64,000 bases of DNA from Actinomycetota bacterium (GTDB taxonomy: Bacteria > Actinomycetota > Acidimicrobiia > IMCC26256 > PALSA-610), in assembly GCA_005773635.1 (NCBI GenBank), contig SXHN01000046.1, positions 61,848 to 125,847 of the forward strand. The letters are read 5' to 3'. This document shows, piece by piece, positions 8,891-16,925 of the stretch. The position numbers and the translations under genes are program-made. The notes under the pieces are model-generated. The model was given only the letters and a program-made list of their open reading frames with translations, was not told the origin of the DNA and did no database searches. Every line of letters begins with the position of its first letter. Within the stretch, counting starts at the first letter, position 1.

Positions 8891-9541
8891 TTAGATGGTG
8901 GTGAGGCGAAGGCTGGCTTTCATTTTGTGACGAACATTGATGGTCAATAGCACTGCAGCGAACGTCTCCATACCTACGGCGTTGCGTAACGAGCCTCCGT
9001 CGAGCGCCCGTAAATTCGGTATCGAGGTTGTGATCTCCATGAGCGCTTCACGGGCTTCGTCATCGTCTCCGAGCACAACGACGTCGCTTTCCATCGAATG
9101 GTCGAGGTCTGCGAACTCGGCCGCGGGCACGAGGTGAAATGCAGTCACGACACGCGACCGCCACAGCAGCGCCTGGATCTCGGCCGCTACCGAACCGTGA
9201 GGTGGCAATACTGCGTTGAATTCGTTGCCATTGCGGGTGAGGTTATTCGCCATACTCACGACGATCTTGCCGGCGAGCCGCTCGGCTTGTTCACGCACGG
9301 TGGGGATGACTGAGTCCGCATTGACCGCAAGGATCACCACTGGCGCGTCGCAGGCCCCGGCGTTGTCGCACGGAATGAGCCCGTTGACTTTGTCGCCCCA
9401 TTTGGCCCGGAGCTCGTCGACGCCTGATTGAGCTTTGTCAACGACTCGCGACCCGAACAACACTTCGTGTCCAACACTGGCGAGGCGAGCGGCAAGACCC
9501 GCGCCCGCGGGGCCGGTGGCTCCGAGAATTCCGATACGCAT
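8891..9541 (-). CDS. NADPH-dependent F420 reductase-like dinucleotide-binding protein
   Basis: A 216-residue protein resembling F420H2:NADP oxidoreductase (Fno/NpdG), which moves hydride between F420 and NADP. Seen: an N-terminal Rossmann motif GILGATGPAGAGLAARLAS, the phosphate-binding FGSRVVDKA at about 35-43, VVSMANNLTRNG, and a C-terminal helical part containing LDGGSLRNAVGMETFAAVLL. The ATG at 9541 sits at the start of the Rossmann strand; a longer open frame upstream is Arg-rich and improbable. F420 use is common in Acidimicrobiia, but the substrate is inferred from family only, and another NADP-binding reductase is possible. Confidence 0.75.
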   Translation of the reverse strand: MRIGILGATGPAGAGLAARLASVGHEVLFGSRVVDKAQSGVDELRAKWGDKVNGLIPCDNAGACDAPVVILAVNADSVIPTVREQAERLAGKIVVSMANNLTRNGNEFNAVLPPHGSVAAEIQALLWRSRVVTAFHLVPAAEFADLDHSMESDVVVLGDDDEAREALMEITTSIPNLRALDGGSLRNAVGMETFAAVLLTINVRHKMKASLRLTTI

Positions 9542-9613
9542 GGGGCGGGATTGTGTCACAGTTGAGTCGCTCCCCCACAACCCACAGCCCCAAGATCGTC
9601 GTAAGGTGACGAA

Positions 9614-9661
9614 ATGGATTTGGCGATTATCGCGACGCGCGCCGACGGCACACGCCGATGA
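9614..9661 (+). CDS. Possible 15-codon upstream ORF overlapping the next gene
   Basis: An ATG at 9614 follows AAGGTGA by four bases, a good ribosome site. It opens a 15-codon frame (MDLAIIATRADGTRR) whose TGA overlaps the ATG of the DUF2510-DUF4870 gene (ATGA at 9658-9661). The downstream gene has no convincing ribosome site of its own, so this peptide may serve only for translational coupling. It could also be a chance frame. Confidence 0.35.
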   Translation: MDLAIIATRADGTRR

Positions 9662-10158
9662 CGGCGCCCGAACCTCCCCAAGCGCCGAGCAACGTACCTC
9701 CAGGTTGGTATCCCGAGCCCGGAAGCGGATCGCTGCGGTGGTGGAACGGCGTGGATTGGGGTCCGTATTCTCCCGACGGTTTCGTCGGCCCGAGCCGCAC
9801 CGCAGCAACCATCGCCCATCTTGGCTGCGTGCTTGGCGGATTCATCGTTCCGCTGATCATCTATCTCGTTTCCGATAAGTCCGATCGATTCACCAGAGAC
9901 TCGGCACGCGAGGCGTTGAATTTTCAGCTCACATTCTTAATTGTCTTTGTGCCCGGCTTCATCGCGATGCTCATCCTTGGCGCGCTGTTCGCAAGAATTT
10001 CCGATGCGCTCGTAGTGATTCCGATACTGGTCGGAATATGCGCAGTCCTCGCGTCCACGATCGCGAATTACGCATGGGGCATTATCGGAGCCGTGCGGGT
10101 GAGCCGAGGCGAGCAGTATCGCTATCCGTTGTGCATTCGATTGATCAAAGAGCAGTAG
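9658..10158 (+). CDS. DUF2510-DUF4870 (Tic20-like) membrane protein
   Basis: A 166-residue membrane protein with two recognisable parts. Residues about 14-40 carry the DUF2510 signature PGWYPEPGSGSLRWWNG, a short Trp-rich motif common at the start of actinobacterial membrane proteins. Residues about 48-160 form a DUF4870/Tic20-like domain with three hydrophobic segments and the typical SDRFTRDSAREALNFQLT between the first two. The C-terminus YRYPLCIRLIK is usual for the family. Function is unknown. The start overlaps the stop of a possible 15-codon upstream ORF. It converges with dnaE 23 bases later. Confidence 0.85.
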   Translation: MTAPEPPQAPSNVPPGWYPEPGSGSLRWWNGVDWGPYSPDGFVGPSRTAATIAHLGCVLGGFIVPLIIYLVSDKSDRFTRDSAREALNFQLTFLIVFVPGFIAMLILGALFARISDALVVIPILVGICAVLASTIANYAWGIIGAVRVSRGEQYRYPLCIRLIKEQ

Positions 10159-10181
10159 TCGCCGGATGCTGGATGGCCGCG

Positions 10182-13100
10182 CTACCGCACGGCATCGTTG
10201 CCGAACGCTACGCGCAGTTCGGCGAACAACCCGGTAGTTCCATCGCAATTGAAGTTGTCATCGAGTTTCAAAACGGTCTCGCCATCGTGGCGCTGCAGAT
10301 GCACAAATACACAAGACTCACCCGGGTGTGCGAGCAAGAGTTCTTTGAGTCGGTTCACTTTCGCTTCGTCGAACCCGCCGGCTTTCACAATCAAGCGAAC
10401 CGGAGGACCGGTGTCTCCGAAGATTTCCGGCACGGTGACGTCCATGACGATCAATTTCGGAGCGTCTTCTCGTCGGTCGAGGCGCCCCTTGATCACCACG
10501 ATTGTGTCGTCGCTGAGCTTCGTACCAACCGCAAGCATCGTCTTGGGAAACACCATTGCTTCCATCGCGCCCGACAGGTCTTCGAAAATGAAGGTCGCCA
10601 TCAGGTCGCCACGTTTGGTGTATTTACGATTCAACGACGTGACGATGCCGGCGACGGTCCGCATCGTGCCGTCTTCAAATTCGATGAAGTCGGCAACCGA
10701 ACATTCAGCCATGCGAGCAAGTTGTCGGCGGGCACCCGCGAGCGGATGGTCGCTGACATAGAGGCCCAGCATGTCTTTTTCGTGGGCCAACTTCTGCATT
10801 TTGTCGAATTCAAGGTCAGGAATCGCCAGGCGTTGCTCAAACCCGCCGCCTCCGGCAGTGTCACCACCAAGATCGAGATCGAAGAAGCTCATGGTGCCCT
10901 GTTCACGTTCGCGACGACGTTTTACGATCTGTTCGATCAACGTTTCGAACACCATCAGTAGACCACGGCGCGGATGGCCGAGATCGTCAAAACCGCCGGC
11001 TTTGATCAGAGATTCAATCGTGCGTTTGTTGAGTGCGCTCATATCGACGCGTTCACAAAAGTCGTGGAAATCACTGAATGGCCCGCCTTCGGCGCGCGCC
11101 GCGCAAACTTGTTCGGCCACACCTTCGCCCACGTTGCGAACCGCGCTCATCCCGAAACGGATGGCACCCTTCGGGTGGTCGTCATCAAAGCGCACCGAAA
11201 AATCACTGACGCTGTCGTTCACACACGGATTCAACACAGGGATATCGAGTAACCGACACTCATTGATATAGACGGCAGCCTTTTCCAGGCTTTGTTTGAC
11301 TGAGGTGAGCAGCGCCGCGAGGTACTGCACCGGATAGTTCGCCTTCAAATACGCGGTCTGATACGAGACGAAACCGTAGCCAACACTGTGCGATTTGTTG
11401 AAGGAATAATCAGCGAACGGCTCAACTGTGTCGAAGTAGCTCTCGGCAAACGCCTTCGAATGACCGTTGGTGACACAGCCTGCCACGAATTTGGTGCGTT
11501 CCTTCGCGATCATCTCGCGGATCTTCTTGCCCGTTGCTTTGCGAAGGTTGTCGGCTTCTTCCAACGTATAACCAGCAAGTTTTTGCGAGACCCGCATTAA
11601 CTGCTCTTGATAAATCATCAAACCGTACGTCGGGCCCAAAATCTCCGACAGGGATTCATGATCGAATACCACCGGCTTGCGACCATTTTTCCGATCGGCA
11701 TATTCGTTGTGCCAGTTTTGGGCCATCGGTCCGGGGCGATACAGCGCCACCAATGCGGCAACATCTTCAAACGAGGTGGGCGCAAGCCGTTGTATCAACG
11801 CTCGCATCGGCCCGCCTTCGAGCTGGAACACACCAATCGTGTCGGCTCGCTGTAGCAACGCAAAGGTTGCGGGGTCGTCGAGCGGCGGGTCGTCGATATC
11901 GGGTCGAGCACCCGTCGACGCTTCGATCAGTTCGAGGGCAATCTCCATAACATCGAGGTTGCGGAGCCCCAAAAAGTCCATCTTGAGCAGGCCGAGTTCT
12001 TCGACGCCGTGCATTTCGTACTGCGTAACTACCGGCGAATCCGTGACATCTCCACCAGGCCCCGGCTTGCGCTGAATCGGAAGATAATCAGTGAGCGGAT
12101 CTCGAGTAATCACAACCGCGGCAGCATGGATTCCGTCTTGGCGACGCAGGCCTTCTAGCCCGCGGGCCACATCGACTATGCGCTTGACATCGGGATCTTC
12201 GGCGTACATCTGGCGCAAGTCGGTAGCCATCTTGTAGCCGTCGCCGTATTTCTCTGATTCTTCGAAGCAATATTGCAACGGGGTGTCGCGGCCCATGATG
12301 AGCGGAGGCATTGCCTTCGCAATTTTGTCGCCGACGATGTAGGGGTAATCGAGTACGCGCGCGGCATCGCGCACTGCGGCCCGGGCCTTAATCGTAGAGA
12401 AGGTCACGATTTGGGCAACCCGATCTGCGCCGTATTTCTGGGCTGCGTATTTGATCATGTCGCCGCGGTAACGCGAATCGAAGTCCATGTCGATGTCGGG
12501 CATTTGTGTGCGGCCCGGGTTCAAGAAACGTTCAAAGAGCAAGTCGTATTTGATGGGGTCGATATCCACGATGCGAAGGCAATACGCCACCACCGAACCC
12601 GCCGCACTCCCCCGCCCTGGTCCAACACGTATGTTGCGCGACTTTGCGTAGCGCACAAGATCCCAGACCACCAAGAAGTACGCGGAAAAGCCCATCGTCT
12701 TGATGACGTCGAGTTCGAACTCGACTCGTTCGAGAACGTGCATTGCAGGGCTCTGCCCATAGCGGTCCTTAGCACCTCCGAACACCAACTCGCGCAGATA
12801 TGAATCTTGATCCTGACCCTCAGGAACAGGAAACGATGGCAGTACCGCGTTGTCGAATTCGATCTCGACTTGCGACCGTTCTGCAATCCACAACGTGTTG
12901 TCGCACGCTTCGGGGAGCTCAACAAACAGCGATCGCATTTCGATTGCACTTTTGATATAGAAATCTTCGCCGTCGAATTTGAATCGCTTCGTATCGCTTT
13001 TCAATGCCCCAGTCTGCACGCACAGCAACGCGTCGTGTGCGTCGGCGTCGCAACGATCGGTGTAGTGCGAATCGTTCGTCGCCAACAGCGGCGCGCCGAG

Positions 13101-13691
13101 TTTGCGGGCAATGTCGAGCAACGGCTTGATGGTTTTGATTTGGTCTTCGATGCCGTGATCTTGAATCTCGACGAAGAAGTTGTCTTTGCCAAAGATGTCT
13201 TGGAACCGCCCGGCCGCTTTGTAGGCCGCGTCCAGATCGTCTTTGACGATGAGTTGCGAAACGAGGCCGCCAAGACACCCACTGGTTGCGATGATTCCTT
13301 CATGGTGGCGTTCCAGAAGATCCCAATCGGAACGCGGCTTGTAGTAGTAGCCGTCCATGTACGCGGCGCTCGACACCTTCATGAGATTGTGATAGCCGAC
13401 ATTGTTTTCCGCGAGCATCGTGAGGTGATAGATCTCGTGTTCGCTTCGTTTCGGACGATCGAAGCGAGACTGGCTCGTGAAGTAGCCCTCCATCCCCAGC
13501 ACTGGCTTGATGCCGTTTTTCTGAGCGGCTTTGTACAACTCCAAAACGCCGTACATGTTGCCGTGATCAGTGATCCCAACTGCAGGCATGCCGTGACGCA
13601 GCGCGGCGTTGACGACATCGTCGATGCGCGATGCACCGTCGAGCATCGAGTACTCGGTGTGCAAATGCAAATGTACGAAGCTGTCAGCCAT
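10182..13691 (-). CDS. dnaE: DNA polymerase III alpha subunit
   Basis: A 1169-residue replicative C-family polymerase of normal actinobacterial DnaE1 length. Seen: the N-terminal PHP domain (FVHLHLHTEYSMLDGA at 4-19, GITDHGNMYG, ending near ATNDSHY); polymerase palm motifs with GPGRGSAAGSVVAYCL and the catalytic PDIDMDFD; fingers with the NKSHSVGYGFVSYQTAYLKANYP region; tandem HhH near FDDLGHPRRG; and a C-terminal OB fold (VAGIVTSLNRKYTKRGDLMA). The start at 13691 is the first codon fitting the family N-terminus; further upstream the frame is Pro/Gly-rich. A perfect 8-bp inverted repeat lies 68 bases upstream. Confidence 0.97.
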   Translation of the reverse strand: MADSFVHLHLHTEYSMLDGASRIDDVVNAALRHGMPAVGITDHGNMYGVLELYKAAQKNGIKPVLGMEGYFTSQSRFDRPKRSEHEIYHLTMLAENNVGYHNLMKVSSAAYMDGYYYKPRSDWDLLERHHEGIIATSGCLGGLVSQLIVKDDLDAAYKAAGRFQDIFGKDNFFVEIQDHGIEDQIKTIKPLLDIARKLGAPLLATNDSHYTDRCDADAHDALLCVQTGALKSDTKRFKFDGEDFYIKSAIEMRSLFVELPEACDNTLWIAERSQVEIEFDNAVLPSFPVPEGQDQDSYLRELVFGGAKDRYGQSPAMHVLERVEFELDVIKTMGFSAYFLVVWDLVRYAKSRNIRVGPGRGSAAGSVVAYCLRIVDIDPIKYDLLFERFLNPGRTQMPDIDMDFDSRYRGDMIKYAAQKYGADRVAQIVTFSTIKARAAVRDAARVLDYPYIVGDKIAKAMPPLIMGRDTPLQYCFEESEKYGDGYKMATDLRQMYAEDPDVKRIVDVARGLEGLRRQDGIHAAAVVITRDPLTDYLPIQRKPGPGGDVTDSPVVTQYEMHGVEELGLLKMDFLGLRNLDVMEIALELIEASTGARPDIDDPPLDDPATFALLQRADTIGVFQLEGGPMRALIQRLAPTSFEDVAALVALYRPGPMAQNWHNEYADRKNGRKPVVFDHESLSEILGPTYGLMIYQEQLMRVSQKLAGYTLEEADNLRKATGKKIREMIAKERTKFVAGCVTNGHSKAFAESYFDTVEPFADYSFNKSHSVGYGFVSYQTAYLKANYPVQYLAALLTSVKQSLEKAAVYINECRLLDIPVLNPCVNDSVSDFSVRFDDDHPKGAIRFGMSAVRNVGEGVAEQVCAARAEGGPFSDFHDFCERVDMSALNKRTIESLIKAGGFDDLGHPRRGLLMVFETLIEQIVKRRREREQGTMSFFDLDLGGDTAGGGGFEQRLAIPDLEFDKMQKLAHEKDMLGLYVSDHPLAGARRQLARMAECSVADFIEFEDGTMRTVAGIVTSLNRKYTKRGDLMATFIFEDLSGAMEAMVFPKTMLAVGTKLSDDTIVVIKGRLDRREDAPKLIVMDVTVPEIFGDTGPPVRLIVKAGGFDEAKVNRLKELLLAHPGESCVFVHLQRHDGETVLKLDDNFNCDGTTGLFAELRVAFGNDAVR

Positions 13692-13758
13692 TGTCGTGCC
13701 GTTTTCGAAACTCAGTGTTCGGGGTTTTCCGCAGCCCCCTGTGGGCAACCCTGTGGAT

Positions 13759-13778
13759 GAATCACAGAGGTGTGATTC
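13759..13778. promoter_or_regulatory. Perfect 8-bp inverted repeat upstream of dnaE
   Basis: GAATCACA and TGTGATTC (13759-13766 and 13771-13778) flank a 4-base spacer GAGG. Just before it, CTGTGGATGA (13751-13760) contains a nine-base stretch one mismatch from the DnaA-box complement TGTGGATAA. It lies in the 128-base gap between the phosphodiesterase stop and the dnaE start on the minus strand. It could be an operator for dnaE or a terminator stem for the upstream gene; no T-run is seen. Confidence 0.4.
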
Positions 13779-13819
13779 GCTGCTACGACCATAGGCGCGC
13801 CGGACGATTCACTCAAGAG

Positions 13820-14947
13820 TCAGCCTCGATTGGGGGCCTGACCTCGGCTGGCTCGCAACGGCACCATCATCTCGGCCGCAGTTGGAGCGCCGTGCGCACT
13901 GCGCAAACCCCGTTCTTTGGGCAGCGCCGGGTCGATAAATCCAACGGGAGCAAACGGCATCAGCACGACATCGCCCACTCGCGCCCCAGCGGGGCTCACG
14001 CCGGCCACCGCTTGCCCAAGCCACAACTCATCGAGTAGCTGTTTGCGGCTCTTGACCCAGGCGACCGAGGAGTATCTCGAAACACACTCCGCCAGCAGTT
14101 CCTTTGCCGAACCATCACGAGCGTGAAGATGTCGGAAGCGAGCGTCGCCCGACTGTTGCTGCACGAGCGAAGCAAGTTCCAGCGTGTCGATCCACGCATC
14201 AGGTTCAATGTGCACCTGCCCATGATCAGCGGTCACCAATAGCGCGACATCGCTAGGAAGTACGTCCAACAACTGGGCAACGATCGAATCCACGTAGCGA
14301 AGTTCGGCTTCGTAGTAACCGTCGCGAAGCCCATATTCATGCGCGACTTCGTCGACTCCGGGGTAATACGCATAAATCAACGGCTCGCGGGTCTCGTGCG
14401 TCAAGCGGCGGCAATGTTCGATCATCACACTTGGAGTCTTCCAGCCGTGAAACGGGCCGTTGCCAAGGTGCGCAGCAGTAAATCCACTGCGCTTGAACTC
14501 AGACTTCGTGAGTACCGGCACCAGACGGCCACGAAACGCGCTCTGACGTTGCACCTCACTCGGCACAGGCCCCCTACCGCTGCCACCCTCCACCTGCCAA
14601 CGCAGCACGTTCAAGACCTGGCGTTCGACCATCGTGCGGTACCCAACGATGCCATGTCGGCTGGGAGTGGTGCCTGTCGTGATGGAGGTGAGCGCGGCGG
14701 ACGTGGTCGCGGGCACGACCGTGGTGATCGACGAACCGGTCATCGAAGCCAACGTCGGCACAACGTCGGGCATCGCGTCAATCGCGTTCGCACCTAGTCC
14801 GTCGATCACGAACAACACGACGGCCCGGGCATCTCGCACCGGTTCGGGTAACCAATCGCCAGGCATGAGGCCGAACAGCGCAGGGACCAGATTCGAGACG
14901 CACCCACCGTGGTACGCGGCCATCGTTGGTGTGGTGGACTCAGGCAT
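13820..14947 (-). CDS. Alkaline phosphatase superfamily phosphodiesterase/nucleotide pyrophosphatase
   Basis: A 375-residue cytosolic-looking protein (no signal peptide) of the type I phosphodiesterase/NPP family. Seen: the first metal Asp in VVLFVIDGLGANA (about 43-55), the nucleophile region TTVVPATTSAALTSITTG with the catalytic Thr, YAYYPGVDEVAHEYG supplying metal Asp and His, and VTADHGQVH with the Asp-His pair. All are expected zinc ligands of the two-metal site. It should hydrolyse phosphodiester or pyrophosphate bonds of a nucleotide or lipid headgroup; the substrate is unknown. It is divergent from the Rrf2 gene 42 bases away. Confidence 0.85.
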   Translation of the reverse strand: MPESTTPTMAAYHGGCVSNLVPALFGLMPGDWLPEPVRDARAVVLFVIDGLGANAIDAMPDVVPTLASMTGSSITTVVPATTSAALTSITTGTTPSRHGIVGYRTMVERQVLNVLRWQVEGGSGRGPVPSEVQRQSAFRGRLVPVLTKSEFKRSGFTAAHLGNGPFHGWKTPSVMIEHCRRLTHETREPLIYAYYPGVDEVAHEYGLRDGYYEAELRYVDSIVAQLLDVLPSDVALLVTADHGQVHIEPDAWIDTLELASLVQQQSGDARFRHLHARDGSAKELLAECVSRYSSVAWVKSRKQLLDELWLGQAVAGVSPAGARVGDVVLMPFAPVGFIDPALPKERGLRSAHGAPTAAEMMVPLRASRGQAPNRG

Positions 14948-14989
14948 GATCCGCGCAGCCTACGATGGCCGGGTGCACACGGAGCCCCG

Positions 14990-15397
14990 ATGAAAGTATC
15001 GACCCGGGGCGACTATGCAGCACGGGCCTTACTTTCGCTGGCATTGCACGACCAAGATCGCCCGACCTCAGTCAAAGAGATCGCGGAGCGCACCAAACTT
15101 CCCCAGCCCTATCTCGAACAAATCCTCCTAGCGGTAAAGGGCGCCGGATTGGTCCATTCCAAGCGCGGAGTGGGGGGTGGGTACGTCCTCGCCCGCGTGC
15201 CCGAACAGATCACGTTGGCCGACATCGTCGCAGCAGTCGAAGGCCCTGCCCCAACACTCGCCGAAGGCCACGATCATTGTGAAGGGCACTGTGTGTTGCA
15301 AGAAGTGTGGGTACAACTCGACGATGAGACCCGCACCGTTTTAGCCAGAATCACCCTTGCGGAACTCATTGAACGCACTCGGCGCGGTCATTCGTAA
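14990..15397 (+). CDS. Rrf2 family transcriptional regulator
   Basis: A 135-residue winged-helix regulator. Seen: MKVSTRGDYAARALLSLAL at the N-terminus, the helix-turn-helix EIAERTKLPQPYLEQILLAV, and the wing GLVHSKRGVGGGYVLAR, as in IscR, NsrR and RsrR. The C-terminal loop that holds Fe-S ligands reads GHDHCEGHC, with two cysteines plus histidines rather than the three cysteines of IscR. An unusual cluster ligation, as in RsrR, or a non-cluster regulator is therefore likely. The start is fixed by GGAG five bases upstream. Its target is unknown; the last ten bases overlap rluD on the other strand. Confidence 0.88.
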   Translation: MKVSTRGDYAARALLSLALHDQDRPTSVKEIAERTKLPQPYLEQILLAVKGAGLVHSKRGVGGGYVLARVPEQITLADIVAAVEGPAPTLAEGHDHCEGHCVLQEVWVQLDDETRTVLARITLAELIERTRRGHS

Positions 15398-16332
15398 CCG
15401 GACCGCGCAGCCACATCGGGTTCGCCGAGCCCCTGAATCACTTGCACAAGATCTTGTGGCATTGCCCGCTCGAAACGAAGCTCGGCTCCAGAGACCGGAT
15501 GTACAAAACCAATTACGCGAGCGTGGAGAAATGGCCGCTTCAGCGCGACCGATTCGCGATACCCCTTGTAGGTTGCATCGCCAACAATCGAATGCCCGAT
15601 GGCGGCGAGATGCACGCGAATTTGGTGCGTGCGACCGGTTTCCAACACGCACTCCAACAGTGAAACACCCGGGTCGCGCCACGTCGAACGCACTTCATAG
15701 TGGGTTCGGGCATCACGCCCATCATCACGAATCGCCATGCGCGTACGCCGTGCCTGTGAGCGGCCGATTGGCGCGTCGATCACGCCCCGCGGCGAAGCCA
15801 GGCGGCCCCAGCACAACGCGTCGTAACGGCGCTCAACACTGCGTTCGGACAGTTGTTCCACCAGCGACTCGTAGCCGTGTTGTGATCGTCCCACAAGTAG
15901 CAACCCACTGGTTTCACGATCGAGGCGATGCACAATCCCAGGCCGACTTGGATCACCAACATCCGCGATCTCAGGAAACTGCTCAAGTAAGCCATTCACC
16001 AATGTTCCGCTGTCGTTTCCCGCGCCAGGGTGCACAACCAAGCCTGGCGGCTTATGGACCACGATCACATCGTCGTCAACGTATTCGATATCGACGGTGA
16101 GGGACTCAGCAACGGGATGTCCGACGGCAGTCGGCGCCGCGGTGATCCGCACCGTTTCACCTTCGTGGAGGCGATAGCTCTTTACGACGACTCGTTCATC
16201 GATCAGCACCCCTCCGGCATCGATAATCGTTTGGGTCTCAGCACGGGTCCACCCTGTGTGGAACGCGACCGCACGATCGACTCGATCGCCATCGAGGCTC
16301 GCTGGCACTACAAACGTTTCAAGTGTCGTCAT
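15388..16332 (-). CDS. rluD: RluA/RluD-type pseudouridine synthase
   Basis: A 314-residue enzyme expected to isomerise uridines of 23S rRNA. Seen: an N-terminal S4 RNA-binding domain (residues about 8-65, with LDGDRVDRAVAFHTGWTR), then the catalytic domain with VVHKPPGLVVHPG at 91-103 and HRLDRETSGLLLVGRS, whose D138 is the family's catalytic Asp. ECVLETGRTHQIRVHLAAIG lies near the end. The start overlaps the lspA stop by four bases, a pairing seen in many bacteria. Which 23S positions are modified cannot be told from sequence. Confidence 0.92.
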   Translation of the reverse strand: MTTLETFVVPASLDGDRVDRAVAFHTGWTRAETQTIIDAGGVLIDERVVVKSYRLHEGETVRITAAPTAVGHPVAESLTVDIEYVDDDVIVVHKPPGLVVHPGAGNDSGTLVNGLLEQFPEIADVGDPSRPGIVHRLDRETSGLLLVGRSQHGYESLVEQLSERSVERRYDALCWGRLASPRGVIDAPIGRSQARRTRMAIRDDGRDARTHYEVRSTWRDPGVSLLECVLETGRTHQIRVHLAAIGHSIVGDATYKGYRESVALKRPFLHARVIGFVHPVSGAELRFERAMPQDLVQVIQGLGEPDVAARSGYE

Positions 16333-16925
16333 GACTCAGATCCAGGGTGAGCCGTCTCGCCCGCATTGATATTCGTCGCGGTATCGCCTTCGACGACCGT
16401 TTCAGCGCCGTGCTCAGGTTCGTCGTTGCCCAACATGAAGCTCCGCATCGCAATCACGATTGCACCGATTGTGATGCAGCTGTCGGCAATATTGAACAGT
16501 GGAAACGACCCCACCTGCACGAAATCGACAACGTGACCCCGAAGGAATCCAGGAGCGCGAAAGAACCGGTCGCCCAGGTTGCCGCACGCCCCTCCGAGCA
16601 CCATGACCAACCCGACTGTGGTTGCAAGATCGTTGGACTTGCGCAGCGTGCGGGCCAACACCACGGCGATCACAATCGCGCCCACGGCCAAAACCGGTGT
16701 ATAGCCCTGCAGCCGACTGAATGCCGCGCCCGAATTGCGCGCCAACGAGAACCCGATGACCTGCCCGCCAATTTCGAAAAAATCTAAGCGCTGACCTTCG
16801 CGGTCCTGCAGCGTTGCGACAATCAGTGATTTCGTGATTTGGTCCGAGGCGACAATCAACGCCACCCATACGCAGATGCGCGTCGCGCGTGATCGGAGCG
16901 CCGAACTACCGACGGCGTTCGCCAC
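16329..16925 (-). CDS. lspA: Lipoprotein signal peptidase (signal peptidase II)
   Basis: A membrane aspartic protease that removes signal peptides from diacylglyceryl-modified prolipoproteins. Seen: four hydrophobic segments, an early IVASDQITK, and the two catalytic blocks ACGNLGDRFFR and PLFNIADSCITIG, supplying the Asp pair. The start is uncertain. GTG at 16925 (198 residues) places about 15 residues before the first helix and overlaps the end of the DksA-like gene by 20 bases; the frame remains open further upstream inside that gene. The C-terminus carries an extra soluble acidic tail of about 40 residues. It is translationally coupled to rluD by ATGA. Confidence 0.88.
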   Translation of the reverse strand: MANAVGSSALRSRATRICVWVALIVASDQITKSLIVATLQDREGQRLDFFEIGGQVIGFSLARNSGAAFSRLQGYTPVLAVGAIVIAVVLARTLRKSNDLATTVGLVMVLGGACGNLGDRFFRAPGFLRGHVVDFVQVGSFPLFNIADSCITIGAIVIAMRSFMLGNDEPEHGAETVVEGDTATNINAGETAHPGSES

